Translations under genes and position numbers: made by a program
Notes under the pieces: generated by a model
Told to the model about the DNA's origin: nothing
The model's database searches: none
What the model saw: only the letters and a program-made list of their open reading frames with translations
Source of the DNA: Coprinus comatus
Taxonomy: Eukaryota; Basidiomycota; Agaricomycetes; Agaricales; Agaricaceae
Reading direction: 5' to 3'
NCBI GenBank assembly: GCA_034638255.1
Contig: JAWPGT010000086.1
Location: 22,526 to 86,525 of the forward strand
Length of the DNA: 64,000 bases
Part shown: positions 37,664 through 49,321 of the stretch, piece by piece
How positions within the stretch are numbered: the stretch's first letter is position 1
Layout of the letters: the number at the start of each line of letters is the position of its first letter

Positions 37664-38446
37664 GACATTACCTCTGGAGAAATTACCTATAACATCCAGC
37701 ATCTGGGACTGATTGGAGTGGAGTTCGGCCAATCAGTGGAGAAACTACAACCATTGCAACTGCTAACATCTGTCATCCTTCTCCCAAAATCGCCGGCAGA
37801 TGTACAATCATTACAGCAATTCTGGTTACTTCTCACAGATGAAAATATACATCTTAGACGAATCATAGCAGGGCAGATATCTACAGGGCTTATGGAATAT
37901 CTTTCTATGTCACATGGTCTTCTCTGGAGATACGAGAGGGATTAAAGGATATACCATCACCCAGTGACACATCTTTGCAGGAGCTTCTCACAGCATTGAT
38001 ACGACAACACCGAGAATCTCTCAGAACTCTCGTTGTAATGACATCAACAACACAATATGGTGTATTAAGACCCAAGATATCGATGTAGTAATTAGATTTA
38101 CAAGTATCAGAAAGCTCGGTTTAACCATTGGTACGTGCAGTGATACCCAGTTTGATGGTCTTTCTTGCCACCTTGTAAGTGTCATATTGCTATCCTTATC
38201 CCATAATCAAATTTTAACACAGTCCAGAATCACCTGTTAAGTGCGATGATTGAAAAGATGCAATCCCTGTCAAATCTTGGAATAAAAACGACAACGTATA
38301 ATGGGTCGGCTGGTGAGGAGCCTATTAGCAATATACTTCACATTAGGAAGAGAGTACAAGACTGTATTCTCAGACACCGGTCCTCCATTCTGCCAAGGGG
38401 TAGAACATTGCCGATAATTACTACGGCTGCAGATACATTCTACTGA

Positions 38447-38997
38447 AAGGCGAGTTACTCACTAGGGGTGCGAGGGCCCGGTGTTGTCACAACCTCAAGA
38501 GTACACCATTCATGAAGAATGGCAGAGCTTTACCAGTGAACATGGTGGTATCAAACTAAAGAGAAAATTTACACTGGTGTTGTATTAAATACTACTACCC
38601 GTTTCCCACACAGCCATGAGGCTGTCCCCACACTACCCTGTACATTGTGATAATGGGTTGGAGATAAAGGACAAATCCAGTATTTGCAGACAAACAAATA
38701 AGTGACTATTATTGAAATTCTTTCATCTCTACTTTTTATTGTATTGATGTTATATTTAGGCTTCTCCGAGGGTCTGTCGAACATATCAAATTTTCGATGA
38801 CCAGAACTGATACTGAATATGATGTAGTTTAACTGCACATCATATGGACAGGTTAGGAGTAATAGAACATCACCATTTCCATTTCATAATCTTTATGCTC
38901 AGACTGTTATATCATTTTCTACATATTCGTGCTATAAAATCACAAAGCTGCCTATGAATCGTATATTTTACCAGTTACTTGCAGGAACACCCATCTC
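38447..38997. other. intergenic region
   Basis: Between the end of the F-box pseudogene and the end of the - strand terpene synthase gene. Nothing recognisable. Confidence 0.5.
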
Positions 38998-40080
38998 CTA
39001 TGGTGCTTTATTACTATAAACACCCAATTCAGTCAACCAATATCTTTTGGAAGACGTATGGAACAGGGTATAACCTGCCCAAAAGCGGATATAATCATGA
39101 TAAACATCTTCATGATCCTTCAGAATGACACAAGTGCGTCTGTGTGACTCGCAGACATCGCTAACAAGCATGTGAAGTTGCTCCAGATTAGTTCTTCCAT
39201 GGAGCTTTGCAACAAGTGACACAGTATTTTCTTCCTTGCCCTCAAGCTCTTCTTTATAGAATGATAGAATATCGCTAAATGGAGTACCAACCCGTACCAT
39301 GTTAGATTGTGGAGGTTACCAAATGAATCATATGAACATACTTTGTGAAGTTGATTGTGTCTTCGAGCTCTGGGAACGCATGGACATAGTGAGGGGGAAT
39401 GGACGTTTCTGGGCGGAAGATAAATGCAGCATATGCTTTTGAGATTCCAGAAGCTATTCTGAGAAATTGGGGGTACCGACGAGCCTCATTTACTAGCTAC
39501 ATTAAGTTTCACAGTCAGATGACAGCACTTCAAAATTTCTCAATTTATTACTTACATTTAATTTAGGAGTCAAACTTTCCATCATCATACCATTCAGAAA
39601 TGCGAAGGTTGCCACAATTATGAAGTTAGATGCAATGGGACAAAATAGTCTTGAGGTATTGGAAAGGATATCAGTAACGTTATTGAGGATATTGTGCTGA
39701 TGTCTTTCATCCCTTGTATACATTCCCATAAAGTCACGGATACCATCCGAAAGCATCACAAAGTTATCATCAATGCATGTCAACAACCCAGTAAAAAGTG
39801 CAATGTAGAGTTGGATATCATGGGATTGGTAAAAATATGCAGAGTTTGTGATAACAATGCCAACATCAAGATATTTGGATAAAATATCCATGTCATAATT
39901 ATGACGGTAGGCTTCTGCCCAGCACTCAGCCTCAAAAGCATGGCACGCATCTTCAGCAGGCACCTGGTCATTGAAGAGAGAGGGCTTGGGTATTGACATA
40001 AAGTCAAGCAAGATCTTGCGGACACCCTCGTATAGGTCATGGCCACCAATGGGTGTTGTGTATGTGAGCTTCGCAGCCAT
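38998..40080 (-). CDS. sesquiterpene synthase, trichodiene synthase (TRI5-type) family, second copy
   Basis: ATG at 40080. Exons 40080-39556, 39496-39342 and 39274-38998 (introns 59 and 67 nt) give 318 residues. Intron positions match the copy at 30117-31139, including the phase-2 intron inside the NSE motif Asn codon; the spliced motif is NDILSFYKE from residue 227. The first metal motif reads DDNFV (residues 104-108), so the last acidic residue of DDxxD is Val here, while the copy at 31 kb has DDNYD. SSKRYWLTELG is at the C-terminus. It should cyclise farnesyl diphosphate to a sesquiterpene; the motif change may alter the product or activity. A TATAAAAG box lies at 40154-40147, 67 bp before the ATG. 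It borders the transposon-rich region and seems intact. Confidence 0.88.
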
Positions 40081-41600
40081 TAGAGATGCTAGAGAGTGAG
40101 AACAGAATACTGAGGAATTGACATTTGACTTTGGGAGTAGTAGTAGCTTTTATACTCCAATAAGCAGTGTCCATGCTCATTAAATAATTTTGTATGTATC
40201 CCCTGACCGGCTTCAGAAGCCTCTGGCATAAGTTAATCATAGCAACTTACCGATGAAGCCTTGAAGTTTGAACGGAACGAACGGACTCAAAATTATCTTT
40301 AGTTCGTGGTGATGTTTTTATTAGAGACAGAGAGTTAAGTTCAAGACATAAGACATGGTCCCTAGTTTATTCAGACTAGATCTGCTTAGGACACTCCGGT
40401 CACTTTATCCTATGCATGTGTATGGCCTGATAGTGTAAGAATACAGTTGCGGTCAAGCAAAGTACATTTCTTTAGTATCTCAGGGATGGCTCAATAGACT
40501 GAAAAGTTTTCTTGTCTAGTAGCTCCAATTGATGAATGGAAGCAAAATACACAGTTCCGAAAATTTTCCGGGTTCCCATGTTTTTTTTTGAGACTGCCAA
40601 AATTTTGGGCAGTTTGCCCACCACAAGTCTTTGATATTGTTAATAAGCACTATTTCTAATTAAAGAGCACCTCGGTATGTAACCTCCGAGATACATGCCT
40701 ATACACTTTTTGCTTCCGAATAACCCAGGCGGCTTCCTTTCCAGTGAATCATATGATAAGCATCCCATGAATTGACACAGGCATCAAATGCTTCATTGCA
40801 GTGTTTTTTCGAAAGGCTTTTTTGGGATCTGACGATGATGGTATTTACACCAGAAATTATATTTGAATGACTCAGCCAGATATTTCCATTCCAAGCCTCG
40901 GCACAGTACCTGTGCTGTCGACTCGATCTCCATTCTTAACGTACTTAATTTTCCCTCGTGAGACCAAAGCCAGCTGAAGGATTGAATTAAAGGATTGGAA
41001 CGGGCCGGCAGTTTAATATTAAATATAGGCTCAAAAATTGCACCACTTACCAGTATGTCAAATTTTTAAAATTTCCTTTTACTCTTTTGTTTCTTTTCTC
41101 CTTTCGATACCCGGCATCACAGCCGTTCAACACTGCATTCATCCGAACATTTAACTGCACCTTTCTGGCCAAAATCATGGTTATCCCATTCAATTCCCAT
41201 ATGTTTCTTAGTCCTACAATTCCACACACGAGCCTTCAACGATTTCTTGTTTCATGTCGTAAATATGTCCTTCGAAGGCCTTTCTGCAGTACTCTAGTGT
41301 AATATTTTTGTTGTGCAGATAGTACGAGTTGATCAATAAGATCTATGAGTAGAAACAAAATAATAAACTACTTCCATAAGTTAAAATGTCCACGGCACAG
41401 AATACAATGCCATACCTCAATTTTCGAGACAATGAAACTGAGGAAAAGAAAAAGAAAATTTCGAACAATATCTCTACAAATTATATAATCATTAAAATCA
41501 CAAGATTCGCAAACATTATCAGAAATAAAATAATAGAGAAATAAAAGGTATGTAAGTCCATTTTCACAACAAATATAAAATACCACACTCAGTGTAGTGT
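40081..41600. other. 1.5-kb intergenic region up to the large inverted-repeat element
   Basis: It contains the terpene synthase promoter. No supported frame elsewhere. Confidence 0.5.
40147..40154 (-). promoter_or_regulatory. TATA box of the second terpene synthase
   Basis: TATAAAAG on the - strand, 67 bp upstream of the start codon at 40080, a normal distance for a short leader. Confidence 0.5.
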
Positions 41601-42025
41601 TTACAGTGTCTGGGACATTCGTGGTTCATTTTCCCGTGCGAGCTCGTGTGACTGGGTATGTCACTTCCAACTGATGGTTCGTGTGACTGATCAGATAGCG
41701 CTCTCATCCTCATCTCCCTCATCGTTACTACCACCACACTATGACTGGACCCACCACTTCAGAATTTGGCAAATTGTAACTCTGGTTATGGTGTTTTCAA
41801 GGAATTTCAGAAACTCAGGTGATGGTCATTGAGGATATGCTGATTCACAAACAGTATGTACATTCACATACTCTTCAACATTCATTAACTACTCAATAAA
41901 CTCACCACATACAGGTATATCTATCATCTACTCTAGTCACTATCAATTGCTACTCCACCTCTCGATTAATGTAGACCAACAATTACTAGATTATATTAGA
42001 AATTATAAAAAGTATAGAAATCAGT
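41601..42025 (+). repeat. left terminal inverted repeat
   Basis: About 425 bp, pairing with 47443-47867 in inverted orientation. In the outer about 170 bp, which I aligned base by base, every mismatch is a transition at a CpG position. Confidence 0.88.
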
Positions 42026-42056
42026 TAGGAGTAGATACATAGTAGCTCATAGTAGA

Positions 42057-43604
42057 CTAGATATTTAAGCGATCTAACATCAAAGTAAACACATTCCATG
42101 CACTCATGAGTGTGATTTGTGGTGAATCAACTCTGCTGTAGGCTAATCCTGCAGCTCGATCAAAATCTGCTGGGAAGGGCCAATTTAAGTGTTGTTTACG
42201 ACTGCCAACATCTTCTTCCAAACAGCCCTGCATGCACACCTGGGCTTCTTCAGGTACTGTGATAAGCAGGCTGCGTACATCATATGCCTTGTAATTTTGA
42301 AGTGCATCAATGGGTGCATGTCCTGATGGTAGGATCTTCTTGGCTTGAGGGCGGATTTTATGTTGATTCCAATAAGTGCGAAACTTGTCAAGCTTTTGCT
42401 GTATTACCGGAGTAAATATCCAATAGAATAGCCATCTACCAGAGACTATCAGATAGGTTGTAAATGAGATTAGTATAGTGGCACTTACATGTGTGATTCA
42501 TGATAATATTGAATAATCCCTTCATTCTTTCCCCGCAGTATAACATCCATCAGGTTAAAGCCTATCTTCAACCATAGCCATTTCCAAAGTGACTCAATGA
42601 CAATATTACATGTGCTTTTAACAGTTACAAGAGGTGGATAAATATCTTCGTCAAGATCAGGTGCACAAGCTCTTCTATAAAGCCAAGATTCAAACAGTCA
42701 ATGTCAATGTTTTTGTCAAGTGCTGAGAGTATGTACCAAAATGCAGTTTGAATGCCACATTGCCAGCCAATCTCTGAGCCCTTGTCTGTTGTTACTTGAA
42801 TGGGTATGCCTAGTATAGTAGTAAATCAATCAAATGAGTCATTGTTCCTATTTTCAATAAGAATGTTGCATACCTCCATACTCAGAGATAAGATCCAAAA
42901 ATAAATGTCCAATTGCACCTGCATCCAGAGAGTTGGGTAAAACGCAGAGCTTTAAGATGTAACCTGACCATTTATCCCAATAACCATAGATAGGTAAACT
43001 GATATCACCCATTTTTAATGCTTGAGAATTGAGCTTCTCATGTCCATCAGCAGATATCTCACAGAATGGCCCTGAAGATGTTAAAGGGGTACATTGTATC
43101 TTTTTCTTATTTACTTGTGGATGTCTGTGTAAAAATCCCTCAGGAGCATGAGTATGCATAATTTGATGAACTCTTTCCCTATCAAATACCAATGACTTGT
43201 TGTTAATATCAAGTAAGAAGAAAAATGAGCTATTATAGTGTACCTTGCAACGAAACATCCTTTATCCTTAAGAATACTCTTGATAGTCTTTGGACCATTC
43301 ATTCCATTAATATCATGATGTATCTCATCAATGACTGCATTTTCAAGGATATCGGGAGGTAGATAAGGCTTTCGGACACTTGGAACTTTGAATTTGTTTT
43401 GAAGGCTATAGAATTTCGTTTTTCTATGATATATATGTTTAAAATTGATGAGTCAATAACCTCAAGATGAAATCAATTAGTACTTACTTAATATCTAGAT
43501 CAAATTCTAATTTCAATCGCAAAATCTTATCTTCCACTGTAAGAGGTAGTAAAGCAAGCTTATGAAAATAGTCACAAAGTATATCATCTCTAGGATCTTC
43601 AACA
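42057..43604 (-). CDS. DDE/integrase-like transposase of the large inverted-repeat element
   Basis: Six exons join in frame: 43604-43487, 43423-43244, 43178-42874, 42809-42737, 42674-42489 and 42435-42057, over 400 residues. An N-terminal exon near 43693 is possible but its phase does not fit, so the start is open. The catalytic acids are visible: Asp in EISADGHEKL, Asp in IQVTTDKGSEIGWQ and Glu in NIVIESLWKWLWLKIG, the D-D-E order of integrase-fold enzymes; NGMNGPKTIKSILKDKG upstream is an integrase-like helical segment. It should cut and join the element's ends in the nucleus. The only stop met is TGA at the 42737/42674 junction, where CGA (Arg) would fit, so this copy may be just inactivated. 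Intron sizes (about 53-65 nt) match host genes. Confidence 0.8.
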
Positions 43605-44603
43605 CTATCAGTTTAACTTGATCATTGTGAAATATTTAAACAATACTTACATTTCTTATCTCCCCAACCATTTACTCCAGTCAGATTTGGCATGCTATAA
43701 ATATGAGTCATTAGTTGTCAACTCGTAAGCAAAGGTTATATACTTGGATATAGATAAGTAGTCGCTTACTTGGACTCGGAGTACAATGATAAATATTATA
43801 CATGCAATGCTGTGTGGTATGTGGTATCAAGAGATAAATATAGTAAGTATGAGGTCAAAAATGTAGTTTCAACCTTCAAAAGAGTGGGTGATAACCAGAG
43901 GTATTAGATAGTAATGAAGTCGTAAAAATGAGAGGGAATAAAACTTGATTCGAATATTGTTGGACTTGTGAGTATTTAACTACAACAGAATATAAGTCTG
44001 ACATATATATCAAGGGATATCAAAACTATATTATATATATTTATTACCCAAAAAACAGAAATGAGTAATTACCTAGAAAATGTGTAGTAGGCTCATGTTC
44101 AGGAAAATAATACTAGTTACCACGTGGAATTGAACTTATGGCTTTTGGTATTGATTTATTTCCTTTTATATCATTCACATCATTTCATCTCCGTTTCAGT
44201 ATAATATGATACCAAACAGCAAAAATGTCTCCTAATGTTCTCTTATTGTCTCTTTACACGTTCTCTAAGGTCTAGAAAGTCTATAATGAAATCAAAGTGT
44301 TTCAAGATTGTTTGGTTATATTATGGGATTGCTTGCAAAATGAAAATCATTTATTTAACTTGTAGTAACAAAGACATCATTAATAGTATACTAATCTATA
44401 TTCAAAATGGGTGGTGTAGTATTACCTATATATTATAGAGCATTAGTAATAAAATAATTAGGCATATGGTATAAAAGATTTACAGTGGACTTGCAGGTAA
44501 AACCAGTCTTAAGTCTCAACGTTCAACTTCTCTTTCCTCACTGCTCAGCACTCATTTTATCCTACCTTTTCCATTCATTAGAACTTGATATTTATTTGTC
44601 ATT
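43605..44603. promoter_or_regulatory. divergent promoter region inside the transposon
   Basis: About 1 kb separates the outward-facing transposase and kinase genes. AT-rich and poor in CG. No other coding content; the missing first exon of the transposase may lie at its left end. Confidence 0.4.
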
Positions 44604-47346
44604 ATGTCGTCTGATTCATCAACTTCGACTCTGGTACCTTGTGATAGCTGTGGACAAGCATTTCCTCTCATGGATACTCAAACATGTGCAAAATGTTGTC
44701 ATCTTGAAGCAATTCCTATGGGATCAGACCGGTACTTAGAAATACAGGTATTTTAATTTCATTTAAAACTATTATAGATAAAACTCTAATTATATTTTAC
44801 TAGACAAAATGGCCACAGTGTACGATGTGTGGTAAATCATTTCGCAACATGCAACATCATCAGATTTGCGAAAGTCCACAGTGTCTTGAAGCTAGCAGAA
44901 AATCCCCTACTACTACTACAATATCCAATCCACCATCTTAATTTCTACCACAGAATAGTCAAGCATTTTCCCCTGGTAGTCGTTTTGCATTACCATATCA
45001 GGCTTATAATGGTAACTGTATGTCTATTAATATATTTAATCTAAACTCCATATCTAATATTTTCATATAGCTACAACATCCAATACTAATCGGAACATGC
45101 TCTCAGGTGTGCAAATGGAGTGTAATCAAAGGCTTTATGAACAGTTCAAGAATGCCTTCTCATCTTATAACAGTTTCCAGTCAAGTTCAGCAATCACTAC
45201 AAGTGATCTTCAATGATATGAGACAAGTCAGACTGAAGAAGCATATCAGGATGGTAGTATTATTGATGAAGGGCCAGTAGCTAATGTGTGTTGGGTCTAT
45301 TGACATAGTACTAAGGCCAACTCGGATGATGCTACATTGGGTAGTAAGGTTAAGTTATTTTCGCAATCAATGTTTTTGCCAGGTAAGTTCATTGGTAATT
45401 CAGATCTATAATATGATATGATATATTCAATAAACATACTCTTTATTATAGATGTTCAAGCCCATATGTTGAAGATTTTAAATGAAGATTGGACTTTGAC
45501 AGGCTCTGTTCCACTAAATCTCAGTGAAATCTCATTCCGATTCTATGGAAATATTGGTATTGAATGTCCATATGCTGCAATGAGACTCTTAGGTCTCATT
45601 TCAAACCATCCGTTACTACAAAATACTCCAAATTTACACTCAAATACTCGCAACAGTAGTACCAGTGGAGGTAGTCATCTTCTTGGTGTTCCTACTGCCT
45701 ACAGACACCTTCAATGTAATTACAAAATTCCACTTGTTCCACTTCTTATGTTTATTCACATTGATCATGTAAGTGCAAATTCATACTTGCAAATTAAATT
45801 ATACTATCATAGCTAACCATATATTTTAGTATCTATATCATGTTCAAGATGAAGCTCCTGAGTTAGATGACTTATACTCTACTATATTGAATCCACGCAA
45901 ATGGAAAACAAGTGGATCTATATCACAGTTTGCCAAATGTGTGCGTACTACAAGCCATTCAACTAGAAGAGAAGGTAAGTATCTATATCTATATCTAATA
46001 CTTCTATATTTTCTCAACTAGACCTTTTTGGCCTTACTATAAGGTAACCACCAGTCTTGGGATGCCATGCCTCTAGGATCTTTATTTCGGCCTGCACAAT
46101 CATCTTTTGATATTCATGGTAATCATGATACACATAGTCAAAACACAGGTCAATCTCAAGTAGTACCAAGAGCACAACCAAAAACTACATTCCAAAAGAT
46201 CATTTGTACTGTGGATCAAAAAGATGGTAGCACTGCGTTCACAGAAATTGATGGAACTTGCACTGGTAGAATTTCCTGTCAAGAAATTGCAAAAGGAACA
46301 ATGAAATACGCCTACACACTGGTGAGTAATATATAAAACTGTATCTATAAATATTAAATACTGACAATTGTAATAATTGTACTAGGCTCATAACTTCGAC
46401 AATGATAAGGAAGAGTACATTGCAAAACAATTTTATTGGATGAGTGAAGAGGCATTAGCTAACAAGAAAATCAATGTTGATCTACATAACAAAGCAATCA
46501 ACACTGAGTGCATCCACTTGGCACAAGGACAGTGGTTTCTTGCTGCCTTTTATCAACTTTGCAAAGTAAAAGATGTCTCTGTATATGAATGTAAGTATTC
46601 AATCTTGAGTTGAGTCAACTCTCCAATTGAATGCAGCTGACCTATTAATGCTACTTCTAGATATCAGATTTGCAGATGCATTTCTCCTCTGTGAAGATCA
46701 TCTGGAAAGGCCAAGTTATGCCTCAGGGATCAAAGATTATACCAACACTACTGAGGGGCTCATGTGGCTTGTAGAAGTGCGATGCCCAATAGCCATACAA
46801 AGATTTAGTGGAACTCTTGCACATCCTTCCAATCATATTGATCTCCAACACTCGACAATATATGCATTCTTACACTTTTGCTATGTTCACTCTAACAACA
46901 CTCTTGTCTTTGCTGATATTCAAGGTAAGTGTTTATTTACTCCAAGACAACAGATACTGAATTGTGCTTTTACTAGGAACACCTTCATATTCAAAAGGTT
47001 GCACTAACTTGGTCCTTTTCAATCCAATGACCCATACCATTGATGGGTAAGCGTGTTAGCTTGTAAATGCTTCTACATAAACCTTACCAATAGCAATATT
47101 TTTGGTTGCATAGAAACTCTGGAATTGGGGATTTTGGTAAAACTGGGATTAATAGTTTTATCCATGACCATGTTTGTGGTAATATTTGCCATCACCTTAA
47201 CCTTCATTGAGATGCACCCCTTAAGCCTTTATCAGAAGAAGGCAATAACCTAGACCCAGAGGATAGTATTGGCAATACAACAAAGGACAGCAATCTAGCT
47301 GGCAGCAATGAGGTCTATGACCACAGTGACTCAACAGACAAATAAA
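44604..47346 (+). pseudogene. alpha-type (atypical) protein kinase gene carried by the transposon, with several stop codons
   Basis: The ATG at 44604 opens an N-terminal zinc-type region with paired cysteines (CDSCGQAFPLMDTQTCAKCC, then CTMCGKSF). At least nine exons are separated by GT..AG introns. The C-terminal half is an alpha-kinase domain: KGTMKYAYTL, the probable ATP-contacting Lys in EEYIAKQFYW, then TLVFADIQGTP with the DxQG Asp, then the Gly-rich [16 protein letters not shown], and the zinc-binding [14 protein letters not shown] (H-x-C-x3-C). Alpha-kinases phosphorylate Ser/Thr in helical substrates such as elongation factor 2. Stops at 44939 (TAA), 45214, 45301 and 47208 (all TGA) break the frame; the TGAs fit lost CGA Arg codons, though the last may be the true end. 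This copy is probably inactive. Confidence 0.75.
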
Positions 47347-47442
47347 TACCTTCTTTCTTTTTTTTTCCACTCTCACACTATTCAGATACATTCGCAGTAT
47401 CAACACATGTCATATAATACTCTCTTATCTCTAATTAGTTGG

Positions 47443-47867
47443 ACTGATTTCTATACTTTTTATAATTTCTAATATAATCTAGTAATTGTTGGTCTACATT
47501 AATCGAGAGGTGGAGTAGCAATTGATAGTGACTAGAGTAGATGATAGATATACCTGTATGTGGTGAGTTTATTGAGTAGTTAATGAATGTTGAAGAGTAT
47601 GTGAATGTACATACTGTTTGTGAATCAGCATATCCTCAATGACCATCACCTGAGTTTCTGAAATTCCTTGAAAACACCATAACCAGAGTTACAATTTGCC
47701 AAATTCTGAAGCAGTGGGTCCAGTCATAGCATGGTGGTAGTAACAATGAGGGAGATGAGGATGAGAGTGCTATCTGATCAGTCACATGAACCATCAGTTG
47801 GAAGTGACATACCCAGTCACATGAGCTCACATGGGAAAATGAACCACAAACGTCCCGGACACCATAA
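47443..47867 (-). repeat. right terminal inverted repeat
   Basis: Reverse complement of 41601-42025, same length. It has TG or CA at many sites where the left copy keeps CG (for example around 47820-47860), and CG at two sites where the left copy has changed. Confidence 0.88.
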
Positions 47868-48856
47868 GTGTTGCCATGGTTTCACTCAGAAACCGCAAGT
47901 CGGTTGAGTCAGACCATAAAAAGCCAGATAGAACTGCTCAACTGACTTCCCAGTTCAAGTCAATGAACCAATATGAGTCATTTCTAGATATGGTAGTCAG
48001 ATTTGTCAGCAACAGGACATGTTCTCATTGCTCTTCATTGTTAATCACTCATGATCTTCTGTCTGCTCCAGACTCTATGTGCTTGTTAAATTACCTCTGG
48101 GCTCATGGATCAACTAAAACCTTGTGGTATGTACTCATTCATACATTTCTATGTGGTTGGTTATGAGATTTCATGTACTACAGGCTTAGATAAATCATTC
48201 AATCATGATCAGAGCTGATATTGGCTTCTGCTGCATCGTAAAACCCCCATGATTATCCACAGATGTTCCATACTTGTTTGAGGGCTCTCTTATATCAAAG
48301 AAAATGGCTGTATCAAGCTCCTGGAGTCCTGCCAGCTGATGAGATGTTGATAATCATGATAGAGTAATGATATTCTCCCATCTTAGGTATGAAACTCATG
48401 CTCAAGTTCCACCTTTAATTTGTTAACCATCTATAGGTACTAGGTGTAGAATTCAACTCCTGGTATTAAAGCCTAGGCATGGTAAGTAACACTTGAGCTT
48501 TCAATTACAGTAACAAGCTAATGTGTAAATTCAATCACAGGAGTAATCTGCATACATATGAGGATGATAGGTTTAGTAATTGTATTGGTATGTCCTCTTG
48601 TCTAGACTCTTTTGCTTTTGTACTCACTTTATGGTCCTTCCATTCATTTGCAACTAGATAGTTAATGATCAATATCAATACTATGGAATTGTGATATCAA
48701 CATGACCTGAAAAATTGAAAAGACCAAGTATAAAACTGTGTATTGCTTGCCATTGCTACCTTAGTACCTCACCTCCCCCCTCGCTCTCAACTAGCACACC
48801 ATACCTACCCTACTTGCATATTTTTCTTCATTTTCTAAGTTGTTCTCAACTAGACT
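47868..48856. other. sequence between the large element and the hAT gene
   Basis: About 1 kb, CG-poor, with no clear gene. The last 100 bases are a pyrimidine-rich leader ahead of the hAT start codon. I could not find the left inverted repeat of the hAT element here. Confidence 0.45.
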
Positions 48857-49321
48857 ATGGCTCCGAAAAAGTCCGCTAATATCCAATATGCAAATGGAGC
48901 ATCCCAGACTGTTTTCGAAGTAAACCATATGTTCAATATTCTCTATTAAATACTTTAATAACTAAAATATATTATTAGCAAAGCCACATCAATGTGGTCA
49001 TCCTCCAAAGAATATAGCACCTACTGAACAACAAGATTTACCTAGAGCTCTAACTACTACTCCATTACAAGTAGAATTACCCCCTACTCCGACACCTACC
49101 ACACCTATTTTAGATACCGGAAATCTTAACCCTTTCATCATTACAACTCTACCAATTTCTGAATCTATTCTAACATCTTCAGTAATACCAACAACTGATG
49201 AAACTAATATCCAGTCCTCATCTATATTGTTCTCTCCAGCTGGGGATCAGGTTGGTATCGAGCAACAAATTTCTAGTATTTCTCCACTACATCCACCAGA
49301 AACTCCTCGATCATATACCCA

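Larger units (their letters stand above)
35777..38446 (+). pseudogene. F-box/LRR-like gene broken by a transposon and frame shifts
   Basis: The ATG at 35777 starts MESNILRLEPELLCLIDDKF. After a 49-nt intron the frame continues from 35886 as LGPERKIFRMACQQINRALV, a weak F-box-like start. Two further introns with good GT..AG ends (53 nt after VWLVLV; about 50 nt before WYVGVDKEPEWIQ) keep the frame. Leucine-rich coding continues to 36662, where an inverted-repeat element of about 1 kb is inserted; removing it with one copy of the duplicated bases joins FSD to ITSGEITYN in frame. Other breaks, which I cannot splice away, lie near 36445, 37930 and 38055. The last exon ends at the TGA at 38444-38446. 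The gene is therefore probably dead. It would have been a ubiquitin-ligase receptor like the F-box genes at 1.7-5.8 kb. Confidence 0.68.
41601..47867. mobile_element. 6.27-kb DNA transposon with about 425-bp inverted repeats, DDE/integrase-like transposase and alpha-kinase gene
   Basis: The 420 bases 41606-42025 match the reverse complement of 47443-47862 over the same length. Five more bases at each outer end (TTACA and TTATG) fit if both derive from TTACG. GTGT lies directly outside both ends (41597-41600 and 47868-47871), a likely 4-bp target duplication. Between the repeats are two divergently transcribed spliced genes: the transposase on the - strand (42057-43604) and an alpha-type kinase gene on the + strand (44604-47346). 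A retrovirus-integrase-like DDE enzyme, long inverted repeats and a 4-bp duplication recall Ginger-type elements, but I cannot assign the family. A kinase gene as cargo is unusual. Confidence 0.85.
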